Source: Styela clava
Taxonomy: Eukaryota > Chordata > Ascidiacea > Stolidobranchia > Styelidae
Assembly (NCBI RefSeq): GCF_964204865.1
Contig: NC_135256.1
Coordinates: 18,443,703-18,507,702, forward strand
DNA: 64,000 nucleotides
Direction of reading: 5' to 3'
Position numbers and translations under genes: made by a program. This document shows positions 1 through 11,420 of this stretch, piece after piece. The notes under the pieces were generated by a model. That model had not been told where the DNA came from, did not search any database, and saw only the letters and a program-made list of their open reading frames with translations. Within the stretch, counting starts at the first letter, position 1. The number at the start of each line of letters is the position of its first letter.

Positions 1-618
1 TAAAAATACCAGCTTTTTCGTGTTATAATAAAGTTTTCTGTCTCGTAATAACTACAATAATTCAAAAAGGCTCTCTATTTTAATTCATTTGTGTTCGAGG
101 TAACTCGCGGTTGCGGCGACTCACGACAAAATATTACCTATCTAAAATACCACGCCAATCCGCGGACATAATGAAGTGTGATCAATTGCCCGATTGTATT
201 TAGTTTTTATATATATTGATATATTGCACTCATGCGAATTCGTTGTCGTCATTAGAAAGATCTGGTATAATATCCCAAAAAGAATATATAATTTAGTACA
301 ACTAAAATACATGTAAAGTATATTAGTAAATGAAAAATACATATTCATCGAAACGAAATCCCCGCGGTACGGCTCCTGATTCAGTCCTCGAGATTACGCC
401 AATCATTAAAAGAGCCGACTTTTTCAACGGATATGTAATGGTTTTTCTGTTGAATAAAATATTCAATCCATGATTGATATACTTATTTAAAATGATTGCT
501 TTATTCATTTAATCGTGATAAATTAAATCTGTGATTGCGTCGATAAAATAAAAGCACCAGTACTCTAAAATAACACGGTGATCCGCAACCATAAAAATGT
601 CGATTACATTTTGTTTTG
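1..618. repeat. Non-coding start of window with degenerate repeat units
   Basis: No convincing gene is seen. Two stretches, near 150-200 and 560-600, resemble the roughly 110-base unit repeated at 37.7-38.5 kb (core pattern: CAATCTGTGGACATAAAATG followed by GTGGTAAACTGCCCGATT). This suggests a diverged relative of that element, later interrupted by the retroposon that starts at 631. The similarity was judged by eye. Confidence 0.35.
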
Positions 619-630
619 ATTTGTATTCTT

Positions 631-2352
631 TTTTTTTTTTTTTTTTTTTTTTCACGGATCAGGACGACAAGTCTGGAATCCAGCCCAAATGCCTTCATAC
701 CCAGACTGTGCCGACGGAAGTTTATGGATCAATTCTCTTTGTAATAGAGATCACCATTTTGTATACCATGTGTTGTGGTAGAATTCCTTTCATCACTTCC
801 GTTACTTGTTAGATGGTATTACCGTAGTTGAGATTTAACGCCATCAACTGGGCGTTTGATTGGGGAAATTTGTTTAAAGGCCAAATTGTAACATATCATG
901 CCCGAAATGAAAAGACGAGAAGGGAATTTTGATGGTTCGCGGTCGAAACCTAGGTTGAGGCACTCACTGTTATTTTTTCTTTTTGCCTACTGCTCTCTTG
1001 CTGGTAGTTTTGGATGTTGACGAGTCTGTAGATGTTGTGTCCTCCCTGCTACGTCTACTGGTCAGATCGACAATTGGCGGCTGCATATTTGATTCCAGAT
1101 ATGCTGGAGCAGATGTTGTTTCATCTGGTGTTTCCTCGAAGACCGATGATGTTGTTGTGTCAAAAGACTCGATGTTGTGAATCTTCACCTTAACATACGC
1201 TTTCCCCATTGAAGGCGGGTTGAACGGGGTGTTGCCGATGGTGGATGTTTCTTTGAGTCGGAACAATTGCCTGGCCGGTCTCGATGGTGGTGTTTTGAGC
1301 GGGCTGATCTTTTCGACGTCCTCACATTCTGACCAGTCTTTGATCTCTCGCAGACATTTGGATTCAGATTCAGAGGTCGATACTTCAGTCACATCAGCAA
1401 CTATGTTGGTAGGTTGTGCGACGTTCTGTGAGGCTGTTTTCACAGGTCTTTTTCGCCGAGAATTGGTCCAGTCATTCGCAGGGAGAGTGATTGGTGGAAA
1501 ATCTTTCTTCCTCTGGAGACACTCTTTTTGTAGATGACCCGGTGTTTTGCAGTATTTGCAGACAGCTTCGTTTGTGCATTCTGAGTAGCCATGCCCCGAT
1601 TGTAGGCATTTCCGACATGTCGGCGTGTAAAGTTCCCTTGGAAGGAACGTTTTACACCACATGCCATCGATTAGTACGTCCCCGGGCAGACAGTCTTTTT
1701 TAAATTCGTCGATGAGAAACGAGGTGTGCCCATTGTAGATCGTGGTGCCACGGTACCAGTTCTTTATAGCATTTCGAACTTTTCCACAGCCGAGCTGGTT
1801 CATCTTGGAAACGGCTTTGGCATACGAAGTCTCCGCGGGAATTCCTCTTAAGGAAATCCGTATTGGAGCTTTTTCGGGCAGTGATACAACGATTGTACTC
1901 TTAGTTGTTTGTATTTGCCCGCCTGTAGCTGTGAGAAAACTCTCCCGGCAACTTGCATCTGGGTTGCCATTTGCAGCAGCAAATGTCAAGATCCAGGTGC
2001 CCTTGCGACCTTCAAAGAGCCCCACAATGTTCTTGCAGAACTCTTTGGTCGACTCGTTGTTGTTGAGGACGTCCATCAATGCTGGGAAGTTGAAGTCTTC
2101 TTCGGTCTTCAGGAACAGAGTTCGAGGACGGGTGGTTGTTGTTGTAGCATCTTCGGCTGGAGCAGGAGTTGATGAGGCGGCGGCGGCGTAGTTCATTTCT
2201 TTCGTCTTTCGGTGATCCTTTCGCTATCGAGGGCCTAACCCAGTGAAGGGTTGCCTTAATCAAATAGCGAATAATTCCTAATGCGACCTCACTGTTCCAG
2301 AGCGCTATCCGCGACGAGGCCTTTAGGTAGTATATATTTACGCTTTAGGCCA
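631..2352 (-). mobile_element. ORF1-only poly(A) retroposon with 12-bp target duplication
   Basis: Read on the minus strand, the insert has a 5' leader of about 155 bases (2352-2197), one long reading frame (2196-970), a 3' tail of about 320 bases, and a poly(A) tract (T629-T652 on the plus strand). The 12-mer ATTTGTATTCTT occurs at 619-630, directly beyond the poly(A), and again at 2353-2364, directly beyond the 5' end. That is the target-site duplication expected of LINE-type target-primed integration. No reverse transcriptase or endonuclease frame lies inside, so it was mobilised in trans. It could be a half-LINE (HAL1-like) element or a retrocopy of a host mRNA for a gag-like protein. The two T's at the left duplication end merge with the poly(T), so the duplication may be 10-12 bp. 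Confidence 0.8.
970..2196 (-). CDS. Gag/ORF1-like protein with two CCHC zinc knuckles
   Basis: A 408-residue frame is intact from ATG to stop. Residues 1-25 are Ala/Thr-rich. Residues about 65-185 have the alternating hydrophobic strands of an RRM-like or ORF1-type nucleic-acid-binding fold. Two perfect CX2CX4HX4C knuckles follow at C194-C207 and C213-C226. The C-terminal 170 residues are Ser/Thr-rich and low complexity, ending in a lysine run. This is the architecture of LINE ORF1/gag proteins and of domesticated zinc-knuckle proteins of the ZCCHC3 type, expected to bind RNA or single-stranded nucleic acid. The frame is the only long one in the retroposon and is uninterrupted, which suggests a recent insertion or retained selection. 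Long opposite-strand frames over it are shadows of its GC-richer codons. Family assignment is by motif only. Confidence 0.75.
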   Translation of the reverse strand: MNYAAAASSTPAPAEDATTTTTRPRTLFLKTEEDFNFPALMDVLNNNESTKEFCKNIVGLFEGRKGTWILTFAAANGNPDASCRESFLTATGGQIQTTKSTIVVSLPEKAPIRISLRGIPAETSYAKAVSKMNQLGCGKVRNAIKNWYRGTTIYNGHTSFLIDEFKKDCLPGDVLIDGMWCKTFLPRELYTPTCRKCLQSGHGYSECTNEAVCKYCKTPGHLQKECLQRKKDFPPITLPANDWTNSRRKRPVKTASQNVAQPTNIVADVTEVSTSESESKCLREIKDWSECEDVEKISPLKTPPSRPARQLFRLKETSTIGNTPFNPPSMGKAYVKVKIHNIESFDTTTSSVFEETPDETTSAPAYLESNMQPPIVDLTSRRSREDTTSTDSSTSKTTSKRAVGKKKK

Positions 2353-2364
2353 ATTTGTATTCTT

Positions 2365-3446
2365 GCCAATTTCACTAATATGGGCTGTCCCTGCATCACT
2401 CACTCCGCTTTATCGCAATTCGGCCACTCGATTAATTTCAAGATATCACCGTTACAGATATTTCTAAGTCTGCGATCCCACGGAGTAAAATATATATCAA
2501 GTATGTAGTTTTAGAACACTACTGGTGTGGCGCACGCACAAGGAATTTATGAGATTTTCAATGTCTAAGAAAGTGTTTTTAATCTGTCGCGGTTTACCCC
2601 AAAACAAAACTCATGGCGTTTTCTATTTCATTTTTAGTATTTTATAACGCCACTTTTACAATAAAAAATTTTTTAGTTACGGATTCACTTCTTTATTCTA
2701 TCTTTAGCATCTCGTCGCTGATGATTATAATAAAAACTAACTCGTTTTCCTCAGAGGTGTCATGGTTCCATTCGAGAACAAAAAAGTATTTATAATCGTC
2801 TTTGCGGCACAAGAATATGTCGAGGGAAATTTCGGATTTAGGAAGAATAAACACCGAAATCAAGATTTTTAGGGCTTAATTACCACGCCACGCTAACGTA
2901 AACAATGCAGATTTAAACAAAATGCAATCGCAAACGCCTTAGCGACAACAATTGATTGAAATTTGATGTGTCTTATGTAAACGTTTAGGCAGAAAATAAA
3001 TTAAAGGATAGGTTTATTGCTTGTTTAGTTTTACTTAATAATTAGTTTGACTTTGCCAAGTATTGCAATTTGAGCGAAAAAACGAGAATTTATGATGACC
3101 AACCACTATTTGGCTTTATACATACGACAGTGAATGGCGAAGTTGTACTGCGAAGCGTTTTATGCCTAAACAATCTGAGCAATGATGCTATGAGACCAAC
3201 ACTCAGTTATAGCGCCATCTTAATATATAACAACTTGTCCATCACAAAAGCATTTTTTCAAAGCAAAAAGAGGGGGGGGGGCGCGAAGTTTGTAAAATTT
3301 TTCAAAGGGGGGCGCGGCTCAAAAAGTTTTAGAACCACTGATTTAGATGAATCATTTGATTTTAGAACGTTGGAGATAAGTCTTTGGCAATATTTAATTG
3401 AGCAAGTTCACATAAGGGTAATTTACCCTGTACACAGATCTGCATA
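2365..3446. other. Intergenic stretch with a hAT-like terminal remnant
   Basis: No gene is supported. Around 3270-3345 there is a G-run and a sequence ending in TTTTAGAACCACTG, the complement of the CAGTGGTTCT terminus typical of many hAT elements. The matching other end was not found. Confidence 0.4.
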
Positions 3447-4734
3447 ATGAATTTCAACACTTTTTTCATTTTGTCATTACTTGTGGCAGAAGCCGTTGTA
3501 AGTTAAGTAGAAGTTGCCTATTTTCGTATATAATTTTTGATAAAATTATAACGCACTATAATGTTTTTGTTTCTAATAAATACGTGCATCCCGCCCTTTT
3601 TTTACCTCATATATATTTTGACATTTCAGTTTTGTAATGCGAGAATTATCCTCTTTTACTTTTAAGTTGACCTGATATGACTCAACACGGTATGTAACTA
3701 TGATTTTTACAATATAATATATATTTCCCATTACTTGTCCTTTCAGGAAAAAAATGAGCTTGAAAAATATTCGCAACGGGTTGGAGATATCGTTCAACTC
3801 TTCTTATCATATAACGAGGTATTAAAAAATCTATTGTGGACATTCCAATATCTTGTTCAATATTTGCGGTTGACATACAGACAAAACGAAATTAATCAAA
3901 ATTACATGAAGGATGTATTACAGGAACAAAACAAAACAGCACCATTTGTTTTGTAAATTATTGAGGAGCTTTAAAAAATCATCCAATTAGTTTTTGATTT
4001 TCAAAAGAATTCTTTAGGGCTTAATGCTTAGCAAGAGTTATCTGCAAACTTCAGAATTTGAAATTCAACTACAGAGCAACAACATTAAAAAATTTAGTTA
4101 GATAGCAAAATTTCATTTTAGGTAAATAATGATGCATCATTCACTATAACAGATATCATTAAAGTTGTAGGAGCAATTTACAAGGTAAGAAAAATACTAC
4201 ATTTGGGATATTGTCGTTGAATAGCCATGAATTGACTTGATAAATTCATAAAAAATATTTTTTTGCTATTATTTGCTATACACTAAACACATCTATTTTG
4301 ATTCATTTTTAGTTTGAATTGAGTTTCAATTTGGAAAACAAACAAAAAAATGAAAATTTCTCCTGTTTTTCAGAATATAATCTTATATTACATGCAACGG
4401 GTCAGTAAAACAGTTAAAATCTCTGGTCTGTGTTGTATTGTGTTCGAGCATTTTCTGGAAAAGGGCGAATGCTGCTTAATCTACGTTGTAATTGTTTGCA
4501 CCAAAATTGTTCAGGGAAGAAATATTGTTGGCGGTGAAAATCTTTTGAACTTGTCCCATCCAATTCATTTTCAATCATTTCCAAAATTATATAATGCTGT
4601 CAGTGTTCATCAACCCTGTTAAAGATGCTAATGACGTTATTTTCCAGAATTCGTATGACCCAGCCGATGAGGAATATATCATAAACGAATTTCTTCGGCG
4701 GTTAAATGAGGCAGCGAATACAAATATTGAATAG
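3447..4734 (+). CDS. Small secreted protein, five in-phase exons
   Basis: Predicted exons are 3447-3497, 3747-3818, 4122-4184, 4374-4400 and 4648-4734. They total 300 bases, or 99 residues. Every junction is phase 0, every acceptor ends in a pyrimidine tract plus TTTCAG, TTTTAG or TTCCAG, and donors are GTAAGT, GTATTA, GTAAGA and GTCAGT. Exon 1 is essentially a signal peptide (MNFNTFFILSLLVAEAV). Later exons give charged, helical-looking segments with no cysteines, ending in a Glu/Asn/Ala-rich tail. An AATAAA lies 117 bases past the stop. The fourth exon (9 codons) is the weakest call. I do not recognise the family. The consistent phases and signal peptide argue for a real gene, but it is a by-eye spliced model without transcript support. 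Confidence 0.5.
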
Positions 4735-4850
4735 AAGTTGATTTTTCGTCGGGAATATATGCTAACAAAGCAGGCTCCATAGAAAACTAAAATCGAATGA
4801 GGAATCTATTAGCCTTGGTTGGCTATGCCTGATAACTAAATATTATTGAA

Positions 4851-4856
4851 AATAAA
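4851..4856 (+). terminator. AATAAA polyadenylation signal for the 3.4-4.7 kb gene
   Basis: This is a canonical hexamer 117 bases downstream of the predicted stop at 4734, placed just before the convergent minus-strand unit that ends at 4897. Confidence 0.5.
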
Positions 4857-4896
4857 GGTGACCAATTCAAACAGACAATCTAAAACGGGAACTTTC

Positions 4897-5574
4897 TCAG
4901 CTATGAGTTTGAAATCTTACACTAAATGTAGATATAGTGAGATTTTTGTACGTTTTAGTGAGTTTTTTGGTAGTTTTTGCATGTTTTAGCTTGATAAATG
5001 ACAAATAACGATCAAGGTGTTTGGACAATAAAAGTGCTTGTTTTGTATTGCACTGTTTACCTATTCTTGGCACTATTGTGGCCCGCAAACAATACAAAAA
5101 TAATTGTGGGGCCCGCGTGTACCCAGTGTATATAGAATACGTCAGCGTCGGAAAGTTCTCAACAACTTTTATCATTTTTTGCTGTTCCGGTGAAAATATC
5201 CAGTCGATATCTTTTGTTAAGTCACTTTCATATTTCTTCCTATCTCTATTCATGAATCGATATTTTTTGACGTCTATGTAATCAGAATGTAGAGGAAACG
5301 TTTTAAAACTTCTTTTTTCGATATTGTAATCGTACAAATGTGATGATACTCCACGTTCGGTTGATTTATAGTCGATGTTTAGAACACTTCCTGCGATGCT
5401 GTCGATCGTTGTGTTAGTATTTAGAACATTGAACCATTCTCCGTTTGATATGTCTCCGTTCATCTGATGCGCTGAATCATGTCCCTGAACACTTTACTCA
5501 TTGCTGCCATACGTTGCAGTTAAAAATATGCAAAGAGAGAACATGAAGCCCAAAAATATAATGTTTCTTTCCAT
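4897..5574 (-). pseudogene. Unknown secreted-protein family, copy 1, nonsense codon after signal peptide
   Basis: From the ATG at 5574 a 26-codon segment reads as a clean signal peptide (MERNIIFLGFMFSLCIFLTA, then TYGSNE). An in-frame TAA follows (plus-strand 5494-5496). The same frame then stays open for 199 codons to 4897. The body contains a DYKS...RG...YDYNIEK block, a YID..KYR block and a DID...VENFP.L.YSIYT block, all shared with the two neighbouring copies. The family is unknown to me. The TAA cannot be removed by a normal intron: the only GT-AG pair across it would be 34 bases and would shift the frame. The copy is therefore either a pseudogene or starts internally at 5463 without its signal peptide. 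The C-terminal 70 residues are lysine-rich and not shared with the other copies. Confidence 0.5.
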
Positions 5575-5879
5575 CTTCACCAACCAACGATAAAATTATC
5601 CGGGTACAGTTGTTTGCCAGGGCAACCTGTGAAAACTCAATGCTGCTGGATGCAAGAGAATAACATGTCGTTTTGCTATATGTGTTTTTCATTCCGATTG
5701 TTATGATATTGAAGACGTACTTAAGGGTAAACAGTACATCTCGCTTTTTATGTGCGATTCAAGCATGGATGAAACTTTTTCAAGCAAGGAATGTATATCG
5801 ATATACCGTGAATTCACACGACCATCTAATGTATGTTTTCTATAGGCATATATATGATAGAACCAATTTTAAGCATATC

Positions 5880-6293
5880 TTGAATGCATATTTCAAACGT
5901 ATTTTGCGTATATTATGTAGTTTCTATAATCGGTATAAATAAATCTATATCTTATCTTAGAAAAAGTTTCGACAAGTTCTTTTTCAATATCCCGTTGTTT
6001 TGGTAAAATTGCATCTATACCGCCTTCAAAGCCAATTTTCATTTTTTCTAAATTTCAATTTATCAACCGATATTTTCCGTCGTCTATATATTTGTAATAA
6101 ACTGGAATTTTTTTCTATTTTTTTTCGTTCGATGTTGTAGCCAATCGTATAAGCAAATCCTCCGCGCTTAGGTGATTTGTAATTGTCCATTGCCATACAT
6201 ACTTTTATCCTTAGTAATGCAGGTGACAGGGGTACCATCCAGACAAATGCAAAGGATAAATAGCAAACTTGTGAATGATATATCTATTTTCAT
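5880..6293 (-). pseudogene. Unknown secreted-protein family, copy 2, frameshifted
   Basis: The ATG at 6293 opens a signal-peptide-like segment (MKIDISFTSLLFILCICLDG, then TPVTC). The NYKS..RGGFAY..GYNIE block of the family lies in a different frame just downstream (6200-6110). The GFEG.IDAILPKQR and IRYRFIYTDYRNYI blocks follow in yet another frame (6050-5900). A GTATGT at the end of the signal segment could be a donor, but no matching acceptor is seen. At nucleotide level this copy is very close to the copy at 6.66-7.1 kb, which lies in inverted orientation. At least two frame changes make a functional product unlikely. Confidence 0.5.
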
Positions 6294-6659
6294 CTTTAGC
6301 AACCAACGTTAAATTGTTGAAACCTTGCGTCTGTCGCTACGACAAGAATGGCATGATAATGTTATGTTCCTTGTTTGCGCGTTTTATTGATTGCAACAGA
6401 AACGTGAAATGATTTGTCGGCAACTTTTTTTTGTACAGGGTCTGTAACCTAAAGAAAAATACACTAGCATCGCATACTTTTGTATGTAGCTAATCGATTG
6501 ACACGCAGCCCCTGCTCACAGCAACTATAGGGTAATCTATGTCATCCAAGCAAATCACGGGAATATGCACTATAAATATGAATTTTCTTTCTGAAATCTG
6601 AACGAATCTAATTAGTGCACACACTCTTAATCTTGAGAAATGGATTGGAAGAGGCATCA

Positions 6660-7110
6660 TGAATTTTGCATTACTGGATGCATTACAAAACGATTACAAG
6701 CGCGAAGGATTTGCATATGCGGTTGACTATAACATCGAAAAAGAAAAATACAAAAAGTTCAAGTTCATTACAAATATATAGACGCCGGAAAATATCGAAT
6801 TATGCATAAAAATTTGGAGAAATTGAAAACAGGCTTTGAAGGCGACATTGATGTAATCTTACCAAAACAACGTAAAATTGAAGAAGAACTTGTCGAAAAT
6901 TATTCAAAGATAAGATATAGATTTATCTATACTGATTATAAAAATTACATAATGAATGCAAAATATATTGACGAAAACATCGAAGGAAACTCGAGAGGGG
7001 TTGGGTAGGCATGCGCAATCGATATCCGACTGCAGAAGATTTTTTGCGAGTCTTCAACAAAATGATTGAAATAGGAAATGGATGGAATGCCGTATAATAT
7101 TGTATTTTTG
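6660..7110 (+). pseudogene. Unknown secreted-protein family, copy 3, frameshifted
   Basis: Family blocks appear in order but in different frames. A start at 6660 leads to ..DYKREGFAYAVDYNIEKEKY, then a stop at 6779-6781. One frame over, YIDAGKYRIM continues into a GFEGDIDVILPKQRKIEEEL block and an IRYRFIYTDYKNYIMNAKYI block up to 7008. A third frame from about 7010 gives an RYPTAEDFLRVFNKMIE tail. No signal peptide is seen in front. Two single-base slips would explain the pattern. With copy 2 it forms an inverted pair around about 6.45 kb. Confidence 0.5.
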
Positions 7111-7416
7111 AATTTGTATATGTAGAAAACTAAAAAAAATAATTTTACCGAAGAACGATGTGTTGTATGACATTACTCTCTCTAAAATATTCAGTGGAGT
7201 GTTAAAATATATTCAAGTCAACTTTTATCTTTGATGAGTAATTAAATACTTGATATATATATTATACAGGGTGCCTCAAAGTAAGAAAGGGAAGGTGGGC
7301 CACGGGGCACAACGGAAAATCAACTCTCACACTCATACTATACCCGAAATCAGGTCTGCGGTTCAATTTTTGAATCCGCCCTTCGTTGAGTTACAACGTC
7401 CTCGCAAACGGACAAC
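7111..7416. other. Intergenic, no gene seen
   Basis: AT-rich sequence. At 7266 an ACAGGGTGCCTCAAAGT string resembles a DNA-transposon terminus (ACAGGGTG.C.CAAAGT type), but no partner end was found. Confidence 0.3.
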
Positions 7417-7579
7417 GGTAAGTAGTATATTAGGTTGTTTACGTTTCTTAAATTAGAGCCTCCTAGAGCCTCCCAGAGCATCTCGAGCCTCCCATAGCCT
7501 CTTGACCATGAACGAATTCACAGAGACTGGTCCTACATGTCCAGCTTTTCGGTCAAGTATTAGAGTATTCCTCTCTCTT

Positions 7580-7840
7580 GATAAGACCTTGGCATGAGAA
7601 TTGGGAAAGAGGAAAATCACGGTATGGTTTAATTTTTCGCCCTTTAATTGATAAGACTTCGACGAATTGGGGAGGGAGAAAAATCGCGCTATTGTTTGAA
7701 CGGGGGTGGAATCCCTTGGATAATCGATAAGACCTCGGTATGTGAGATAGTGAAAACTGAATTAGGAAAGAGAAAAATCGCGTTATTATTTTATGGGGGT
7801 GCAATTGATCGTATTTTCGCTCTCTTGATCGATAAGACCT
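7580..7840 (+). repeat. Subterminal GATAAGACC repeats, left arm
   Basis: GATAAGACC/T occurs at 7580, 7650, 7726 and 7831, each followed by a similar stretch ending in a GAGAAAAATCGCG-type string. The spacing is 70-105 bases. Arrays of short subterminal repeats are typical transposase-binding regions, but that role is inferred here. Confidence 0.6.
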
Positions 7841-10800
7841 CAGCGTGATGAAGTGAAAATCAAGCGGAGTTACCGTGAATAATTAGATGGGAAAACTATG
7901 AGAGAAGATCTGCGCAATCGTTTTGTTTAAATGGAATAGTGTCTTATTATAAACGAAGAAAGAGTTTGTTGAAACTTGATCAATGCGAGAAAAATATTAT
8001 GATTGCTTGATTATGATAAACTGATTACTTAATACAATTACATTTACGATTACTTACAAAATATTCTGACGCTTATGAAGAAAATATCAGCTATGTTTGT
8101 AAGTGAATCTGCGCAATCGTTTTCTTTTAATGGTTTGTGCCGTAAACAACAAGACTTGCTGTGTAGCGCTGTTACACTGTTTGTTTTTATAAAGAATGTA
8201 AGAGAGAGAAAAATTATTTACAAAAAGTTATAGTTATTTTTACGATTAAACAAAATCGGAAATATATCAATCCGTGAATTTATAGGAAAATTAACTAAAC
8301 AGTGGTGATACTGTAAAATGAAAATAAACCTTAAACAAAGGAATAAAAAATGAAATGCGAGTGGGATTGCTGAAATTTTGACGATGTGTTTTATCCGGTT
8401 ATTTGTTAACGTATGCTTTTTTACTAAATATCTCGTTAAATATGTTGAAATAGATTCAGCGTGACAAGTAAAACCCCCATCTGGTGCTTATTTTATTGGA
8501 ATATTGTTGTGATTATGAATAAAAAGTCGGTTAGGTTTTTAAGGTTTGCAGCTTTAATAACAAAACTAACGCAGTATCCACCATTTCGTGTAGTATCAGA
8601 CCACATAATTTATTTTATACCACTGGTCATACTATGCGGGGCGGCTTTGTAGTTTTAACATATTGAGACTGTTGTGTGAAAGGTTTCTCAGAAATTAAGA
8701 AAATGTTTTATGCTTTGGCGTGCGATCAATTTTAATGAGTGAAGTAGAAAAGTTTAAATGTTAGTTGAACTGCGGTAATTCTTGCGATGGTATCTAATTA
8801 TACACCATAAAAATTCAGCATGCGTCAATTTATTAGCGTGTGCATATTTATTAACAAATCTTCAAATGTGGCAAATATTGAATGCTCAGTAAAGAACTAA
8901 TAAAATTATTTTGTTAATACTTCTGACATTTGATACATTGGTATGAATTTTATGTAAAGATAAAATGTTGATAAAGCAGTTGGAACGATTATTTTTTTGC
9001 TTGGATTTTGTTTAGTCGACCAGAATGAAAGTTGTATTACCTGTAACTAACTGATTTGCTGAAAATTGACAGAGCTGTTTCTATTTTAGTATATATTTTA
9101 TTATGGTAGAATTAATTTGGCGCCGTATTACACTCGGTGTAACCATGTTACGATACTAAAATATCGCTATGGCTATGATAAAAATTGCAAAGGTTTTGTT
9201 TTCATTTATGAAACATGTATACAAACAAATGGCGGTTACACACATGTATATATGTCCCGAAAGTTGATATATTCCAAACAGATTGTGAGACACATGACTT
9301 TATTCAAGTATCTTACATACACGTAACAATATACATATTGGGTTTTCTAAATCATTTCTTATTAAAACATAACTCAGATTATTTAACCGTGATTAATTCG
9401 ATGACGAATATGATTATCATGTGACATTAATGTAGTATCGCGAAATTATTTTGCACTTATTTTAATAGATTGATGTGAGTGAGAAGGATTCTGATATTTA
9501 GAGTATAGAGTTGTTTCAGTGTATGAGCTGTTCAGTTCTTAAATTTCGTTTCATATGCACGAAAGAGAAGTTACGTAGAGATTTCGCATTGTCGCAAACG
9601 ATTACAAAATCGGAAATATATCAATCCGTGAATTTATAGGAAAATTAACTAAACAGTGGTGATACTGTAAAATGAAAATAAACCTTAAACAAAGGAATAA
9701 AAAATGAAATGCGAGTGGGATTGCTGAAATTTTGACGATGAATTTTATCCGGTTATTTGTTAACGTATGCTTTTTCCTAAATATCTCGTTAAATATGAAG
9801 GATATTTTATTATTGTTAAAAGATTGAAGAAGAATTTGAATTATTTCAATTGTTATACCTCAGTATATTGACATACAGTGTGATGGATGTGACCGGCGTT
9901 TGATCAATTTTTTTTTAATTGTTTATAATTCTAACTTGAATTTTTTGGTATAATATTAAATTGTTAGATTTTATGTTAATGTGGAAAATAAATAAATACT
10001 TTTTGAAAATTCATATTGGAAATACGAAGTGACTTGTGGTGCAGCTTTCGTATATCTGAAGAGAAATATTGTTGTCTACTGATTTTTTTTTTGAAGGTTT
10101 TATGAAGTTGTTTATGAGGTGTTAAGAAGCGGTATGAAGGTAAATCGTTTGCTTTGTAGCGTATAGTTGCTACACATTACATGTTGCATTGGAGTTGCGG
10201 AGTAGTTCATGGCGGGCCTCTAAAATCGGTATGGGGGTATTTTATCATTTATATTTAGCATAACGGTTTGTACATGAAAAATTACTTAACTGCTTCCAAA
10301 ATGTAGAGCCACGAGATTATTTGTGACGTCGCTTATAGGAGATATGATCGCAATTTCATGTATTCGCGCCTGGACGTTGAAGTGCATTTTTGATAAATTT
10401 TGATGAAATTGGTCATGGCAGCGTTTATGAACTCTACATATTGTTGCGGTGCATTGAAGGTTATTCTGTTATAATAAACTTAATTTTATAATTTCGTGAA
10501 GTTGTGTGTAGCGTTGTTTTTAAAAATACATTGTAACGCGTTTACCATCTATCGGTAATTCAATAAAGAAGATCAAATCAGAATAAGGTTGAGATGCTTA
10601 ATATTTTGGTATTATGCTCAGATTAGATTACTGATAACATTTTACCCAATTTAGGTGAATGTAAAACAACTAATTTTATACGTTTCATCTCCGCATAATA
10701 AAATTGGATTTTTCCAACTTGAAAAGTAAAATAAAATCAGTACATGGTAAACACTTTTAAATCGCAATTCTAAATATAGCAGATACTGTTATTTATATTG

Positions 10801-11125
10801 TAGTATAAGGCCTTTATCGTTGTCAGAGAACATTTCTCAACTATTTTAAAATTAAATTTAATATACATGAATGATTGGATGATTAAAAATTTGTAACGGG
10901 CTTAATGATCCGTAATGATACACATTTCATTCTCTAAAACGATTCATAACGCCCAAGTTCGTAGTTCTAAATTTTGAATTTTCAATAAAGATCGATTATT
11001 TGTCATGTAGCTTTATTTTCGAGTCAATATGACATTGTATTGATATTTAATTCATAATGTCATTGTTGCTTCATATTGAAATGCATTTTTGATATATGTT
11101 TACCAGTTAATTACTCGGTTATTGT

Positions 11126-11420
11126 AATGTATGATTATTTACGGTTAATATTATTTTTTCTTAAATGTATATTCGCACGTTATTTCTGTAAAGTAAAATG
11201 ATTATGAAGTACTAAATGATTTCAAATAAACTTTTTGTGATAAAAAAAATGTAAAATGCTGAAAGTGCAGTTAATATCTCGGAGTAATGGAAATATTTCA
11301 AATGTTTCTGTTTTAATGTATGATTATTTACGGTTAATATTATTTTTTATTAAATGTATATTCGCACGTTATTTCTGTAAAGTAAAATGATTATGAATTA
11401 CTAAATGATTTCAAATAAAC
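11126..11420 (+). repeat. Inner tandem units of about 189 bases, left arm
   Basis: An AATGTATGATTATTTACGG head occurs at 11126 and again at 11315. The second unit is cut short at 11420, where arm homology ends. The right arm has three heads of the same unit. Confidence 0.7.

Larger units (their letters stand above)
7417..11420 (+). repeat. Left arm of the giant palindrome
   Basis: The outer part holds four spaced GATAAGACC sites. Next is a pair of TCTGCGCAATCGTTTT sites (about 7908 and 8108). A 200-base module then occurs twice (about 8243-8441 and 9599-9798), and the inner part has tandem units of about 189 bases. All have counterparts in the right arm. Confidence 0.75.

Noticed and set aside
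983..2191. Several long plus-strand frames over the CCHC gene
   Set aside because: They are shadows of the minus-strand gene, which alone shows zinc-knuckle motifs.
3070..3447. 125-codon plus-strand frame ending just before the small secreted gene
   Set aside because: It runs through a G-homopolymer and a hAT terminus and has Lys/Gly low complexity from that; no signal of selection or domain.
5461..5496. A 34-base intron removing the TAA in secreted-family copy 1
   Set aside because: It is shorter than normal animal introns and its removal would shift the downstream frame.
8461..8652. A 63-codon frame conserved in both arms of the giant palindrome (also 15835-15644)
   Set aside because: It is conserved because the arms are copies of each other. 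The non-coding flanks are equally similar, and no domain or start context supports a protein.
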